From Diplosphaera chodatii (lineage: Eukaryota > Chlorophyta > Trebouxiophyceae > Prasiolales > Stichococcaceae): a DNA stretch of 64,000 bases. Both the position numbers and the translations under genes were made by a program. The DNA is taken from the NCBI GenBank assembly GCA_032358165.1, contig JAALGY010000020.1, forward strand, positions 1,674,001-1,738,000, in the 5' to 3' direction. Positions 60,132 to 64,000 of this stretch are shown here, one piece after another. Every line of letters begins with the position of its first letter. Within the stretch, counting starts at the first letter, position 1. The notes below the pieces were generated by a model. It saw only the letters and a program-made list of their open reading frames with translations, did not search any database and was not told the DNA's origin.

Positions 60132-60582
60132 TGACGCTTGGATACCCACAGCGACACAGCAGCCTCTCAGGCCCAACTGCAAGTATGGTTCAGCGATGTG
60201 TCCGTCAAGTTAACCACTGCAGCAAGCCCTCCCACGCAGCACCGGAAGGAACACCGGGTGCCTGGCTCCCCGAAGCCAAGCCTGGCTGCACTCTGCTGAC
60301 GCTGCTAGGGTTTTGCCAAATTGGGATATGAGCGCATGTCACTTTGCCCAGAAACGCCGTGAATGCCATAGCTGATGCACATCTCCCCCTTTAGAAAGTC
60401 GAGTGACGCGGGTGCTGTTGCTGCGAGGGCGTGCCGTGGCCACGAGCGGCAGATTGGGTGCTTGCCCTAGGCACTGGCTGCCGTTCGGAAAACATTTGCT
60501 GGCAGTGGCAACACGGCAGCACGCCCTGCGCCTGCCAGGGCGCTGGGCGATCATCAGAGAGCGTTCAGCGGGCTAGCCTGGC
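60132..60582. other. Tandem spacer before the carrier gene
   Basis: It should hold the glycosyltransferase 3' UTR and the carrier promoter. No motif or gene-like frame stands out. Confidence 0.35.
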
Positions 60583-63500
60583 ATGAGCGCTGCGCCCGCG
60601 GAGGCCACTGAAAGCCGAGCCGAGCTGCCTCCGGAACAGGCCAAGAGACTAGATCGCACGCTGTCATGGCCGTCCATCATCAAATCGCTGCTGGCAGGCG
60701 GTATCGCAGGCGGAGTGTGAGTGGCTTACCCACTTCAGGACTCCCTTTCTCATTTATCCTAGTGAAAGCAGCAGCGCCAGTGCAGCAGATGGGCAAATGA
60801 TTGGGTGTTGCGGCTGCCCTGGGAGCGGCTGCTGGCCCAAGCTTGCTCTCGCACATAACTCTGGTGTCTGTCATGGATGTTTGCCTGCTGCAGCAATCTT
60901 GGATGTGCCACTAATTGGACACTCTCCCAAAGGCGTACATGACCTGTGACCTGCCATGCAGCTGGCCTGCAAAACGACTGCATTAGCATCCTAGACAGTG
61001 CACACCCCTTGCACCGATCGGCCTGCAGCAAGGTGATGCCAAGCGCATAGAGAACCGCCTCTTTACGATGCGCTGTAGGTCTCGCACAGCTGTGGCGCCG
61101 CTGGAGCGGCTGAAGATCCTGATGCAGATCCAGGGCAATCAGAAGGTAAGCGGGTTGCACGCTGCAGCATGCAGTCAGCCTATGCGACGCTGCTGCGTTG
61201 CTGTGGGGGTGTAGCCGCGCAGGCCAAGTGCTGTCTGCAGGCAGCTCGGGACATGCCAGAGCTATGTATCATGCGCACCGTGCTTGACAGCCTGACCCAC
61301 TGCCCAATATCTGCTGAACCCCGACCTCCCTGGCGCACAGACATACAACGGAGTGTGGCAGGGGCTGAAGCACATCACCAAAACAGAGGGGCTGTCAGGC
61401 ATGATGCGAGGCAACCTCACCAACTGCATCCGCATTGTGCCCAACCAGGCGGTGGGTGGCTGTGCTGAGCGGCTCTCCGATGATGTGTCGTGTGATTATT
61501 TGACGTTTGGATGTGCACTGAAGTGACGTGTTGCCTGCTGCAGGTGAAGTTTCTCACCTATGAGCAGCTCAGTAGGCTGGTCTCGCATGAGATGATGGAG
61601 GTAGGGCTTGGGGTCGCTTGCTTGGCCTCATGCCAATAGCAGCACTCCATATCTACAACCAGCATTGCACCTGCTCGTGACCAGCTGCTGTATAGCCTTT
61701 GCCAATTCGCTGGCACACGTGCTCTGCAGAGGGGCGGTGATGGGCAGATGACGCCGCTGTTGCGGCTCAGCGTCGGCGCCTGTGCTGGCATCGTCGGCAT
61801 GAGTGCCACGTGAGCAGGCTGACTTGCAGTGTTATGTGTTCATGTCGTGCAGATCACCTGCGCCGTCGCATGGCGCACGCCCTGTCCTGCACTGCAAATG
61901 TTGCAACAGTACCTGGTGTTTGCTGGTGGCATGCTCAGTAACGCGCCACCCTGCGGCCCCTGCGGACGATTGTAGCAAGTGACACTTCACAGATGAAGTG
62001 TCGGCACTGCTGCCTGTTGCGGCTGCATGCAGCGTACCCTGTCGGATGTTTGCAGCGTAAACTTCTTCTTCACACACCGCAGGTACCCGCTGGACATGGT
62101 GAGAGGGCGGCTCACCATCCAGGCAGGCAAGGGCGACCACTACCGCGGCATCGCGCACGCCACCAGCTCCATCATCCGGGAGGTAAGTCAGGCTCGCCTG
62201 TACATGAAGCTGGGCCACCATTGGGTGGTGACAGCCATATCGCATCAAGAGGACCAGCTCACTTATCGCTTGATTCGTCACGCCCCACCGCACTCATGCA
62301 GCTGTTCATCAACGATCATGGCACGGTAGCGTGCTTGACGCCAACACTTGACTCTGCTTGATTGCTCGGAGCATATGCTGAACGCAGCGTCCGTCAACCT
62401 GCAGGAGGGTCTGCTTGCACTGTGGAGGGGGTGGCTGCCCAGCGTCATTGGCGTCATCCCCTATGTGGGATTGAACTTCGCAGTGTACGAGACGTCAAAG
62501 GACATGATCTTGAAGCACTATGGTGCGGCAAACATCATCAGCTATGTGATGCACCAACGCATCAGCAGCGCTGCTTCGGCCCGGGGCTCCCACGTCACGA
62601 GTTGCCACCCTGATGAATAAGAGTGGCTGCTGTGCTTGCAGAGCTGACGGATGAGCGGGACCTGAGCATTGTGACGAGGCTGGGGTGCGGCGCCTTTGCC
62701 GGCACCTTTGGACAGACAGTGGCGTACCCGCTAGACGTTGTGCGGCGGCGCCTGCAGGTGAACGATGTGCGGTGCAGCACATGCAAGCAGTTGGGCAGCT
62801 GCGCCAGTGTTGTTGCCGCACACGCAACAGGGCGCCAGCTGTATGCGCTTAGGTTGACCTTCTTTTGCTCCGCGCTTGCTGCGGCGACACGCTTGCGCAC
62901 GCCTGGGAGAGCAGCAGGCTGCAGCTCACTATTTGCAGAGAGGCTGGCAACATCGCGCCAAGGGCCACAACCTGCACCCTGCCCGCTAACATGGTTGACT
63001 GTGGTGCGGTGCAGGTGTCGGGGTGGGCGGGCGCGTCGTCGCTGCACGCCGGCGAGGGCGGCACCTCCATCCGGTACAAGGGCATGGTGGACTGCTTCGT
63101 GCGCACCTGGCAGGAGGAGGGCTATCGCGCCTTCTTCAAGGTGGAGCGTCCTGAATCACAGTATCCAGCCAACCATATGACCTACCAACCAGGCGTAGCC
63201 TGTGATTACCGCCGCATGCCAGCCCCTCGGCAGTCGGTGCATCGAGTGATGCGTACCAGCACAAAGGGCATGTCAGGGGGCCGCCTCACATCGTCCGGTG
63301 CAATCTGGCCACATGCTGCTGGGGTTGCCGTCACAAATGTGCAACCAGCTCGAGGTTTTCCAGTGCTCGGTCTTGGCAGGGCAGGCTGCCGTCCTGCAAA
63401 TAATTCTCTTCCTGCAGCTGCCCCTCCTGTCACAGCAGCATCAGGCTGCAGGCCTCCCTGCGGCGAGGGCTGCGCCTCTGAAACTGTTCTGTTTGTGGCC

Positions 63501-63851
63501 TGGTGACGAAAACGATAGCGCAATACCCGACCTAGTCAGTGCCTCCTGCCGGCATGTGCAGCGTGCTTGCACGCACGCAGTGCTGGTGCAGGTGCTTGAA
63601 TGACGTCAAATCTATCCACTGAAGGCCTAATTGCGAAATAGCAACTGCTGAAGTGTTTTGTTATATGTGAAATGCACGGCAGCAGCTTAGCCGCTCTTGT
63701 AAGGTGTCATGGGCAACCTAACAGATTTGTTCTGTGTCCACAGGGGCTGTGGCCCAACTACATCAAGGTGGTGCCCTCCATTGCGCTGGCCTTCACCACT
63801 TACGAGCTGCTGAAGGAGATGATGGGTGTGCAGCTGCGCATCAGCTCGTGA
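60583..63851 (+). CDS. Mitochondrial carrier family protein (adenine nucleotide/CoA carrier-like)
   Basis: Carriers of the SLC25 family exchange metabolites across the inner mitochondrial membrane. Ten exons keep phase: 60583-60716, 61079-61145, 61341-61451, 61544-61600, 61730-61809, 62083-62182, 62405-62522, 62642-62757, 63015-63140 and 63744-63851 (338 residues). Three tandem repeats are visible, with signatures PLERLKIL, YPLDMVRGRL and YPLDVVRRRL, each followed by a helix and a G-x-x-x-x-(W/M/F)-(R/K)-G type motif (GMMRGN, ALWRGW, AFFKGLWPN). The opening LLAGGIAGGVSRTAVAPLERLKIL and the IRIVPNQAVKFLTYE pattern resemble the ADNT1/SLC25A42 branch that carries adenine nucleotides or CoA. An insert of about 15 residues follows the third signature. 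Substrate is inferred from resemblance only. Confidence 0.92.
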
Positions 63852-64000
63852 CGGCCAGGCGGCGGGCCCAGATACTGTGGGGTGGCAACTGCTTGCGAAG
63901 TGTTTCGCTGACAAACGGGTTCAGCTTGAGGCAGCGGTGCAGCAATGGCAATGGCAGCACCGGCAAGCTCTGTGTCGTATGCTGGCTTGGTCCAGAGAAG
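63852..64000. other. Right edge, carrier 3' flank
   Basis: About 150 bases after the carrier stop; presumed 3' UTR. No feature recognised. Confidence 0.4.

Noticed and set aside
1..64000. tRNA, rRNA, CRISPR array, bacterial-type operon
   Set aside because: No T-loop-like box pairs, rRNA strings or regularly spaced repeats were seen by eye, and the genes are intron-rich and individually spaced. A tRNAscan run would be needed to exclude tRNAs fully.

Overview
The window is nuclear DNA of a green alga (Chlorophyta, plausibly Trebouxiophyceae). Its genes are cut by many short introns with GTGAG-type donors and TGCAG acceptors. It encodes a plastid-type disproportionating enzyme, a thylakoid-lumen-type FKBP and a plant-type CBP/p300 acetyltransferase, which points to the green lineage. 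It also encodes a septin, a family known from chlorophytes but absent from land plants. TGTAA, the chlorophyte polyadenylation element, lies downstream of several genes. No prokaryotic operon, CRISPR array, rRNA or tRNA was seen.

Layout. 1.2-5.2 kb (+): tubulin tyrosine ligase-like (TTLL) enzyme. 6.0-8.7 kb (-): septin GTPase with a predicted C-terminal membrane segment. 9.4-15.8 kb (-): Tudor-SN. 16.5-18.1 kb (+): TruB pseudouridine synthase. 18.7-22.6 kb (-): 4-alpha-glucanotransferase DPE1. 23.3-27.1 kb (+): Ufm1-specific protease UFSP2. 27.5-37.5 kb (+): CBP/p300 (HAC-type) histone acetyltransferase. 38.7-40.3 kb (-): dual-specificity phosphatase. 41.0-42.2 kb (+): lumenal FKBP. 42.2-42.9 kb (-): weak hypothetical gene. 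43.2-48.0 kb (+): organellar MnmG/GidA. 48.7-50.5 kb (-): calcineurin-like phosphoesterase. 51.3-52.2 kb (+): OPA3-like protein. 53.2-55.1 kb (-): secreted M43 metalloprotease. 55.1-57.0 kb: gene-poor stretch of different texture. 57.0-57.4 kb (+): small membrane/coiled-coil protein. 57.5-60.1 kb (+): GT61-like glycosyltransferase. 60.6-63.9 kb (+): mitochondrial carrier.

The neighbours are not one pathway. Loose themes are organellar RNA modification (TruB, MnmG), starch metabolism (DPE1), the tubulin and septin cytoskeleton (TTLL, septin), and mitochondrial membrane proteins (OPA3, carrier). Several pairs are divergent around 0.3-0.8 kb spacers that probably act as shared promoters. Full exon chains with matching phases were worked out by hand for TTLL (from its first recognisable exon), septin, TruB, the phosphatase, FKBP, OPA3, the 72-residue protein and the carrier. 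The other genes are supported by conserved blocks, and their exact exon edges remain open.
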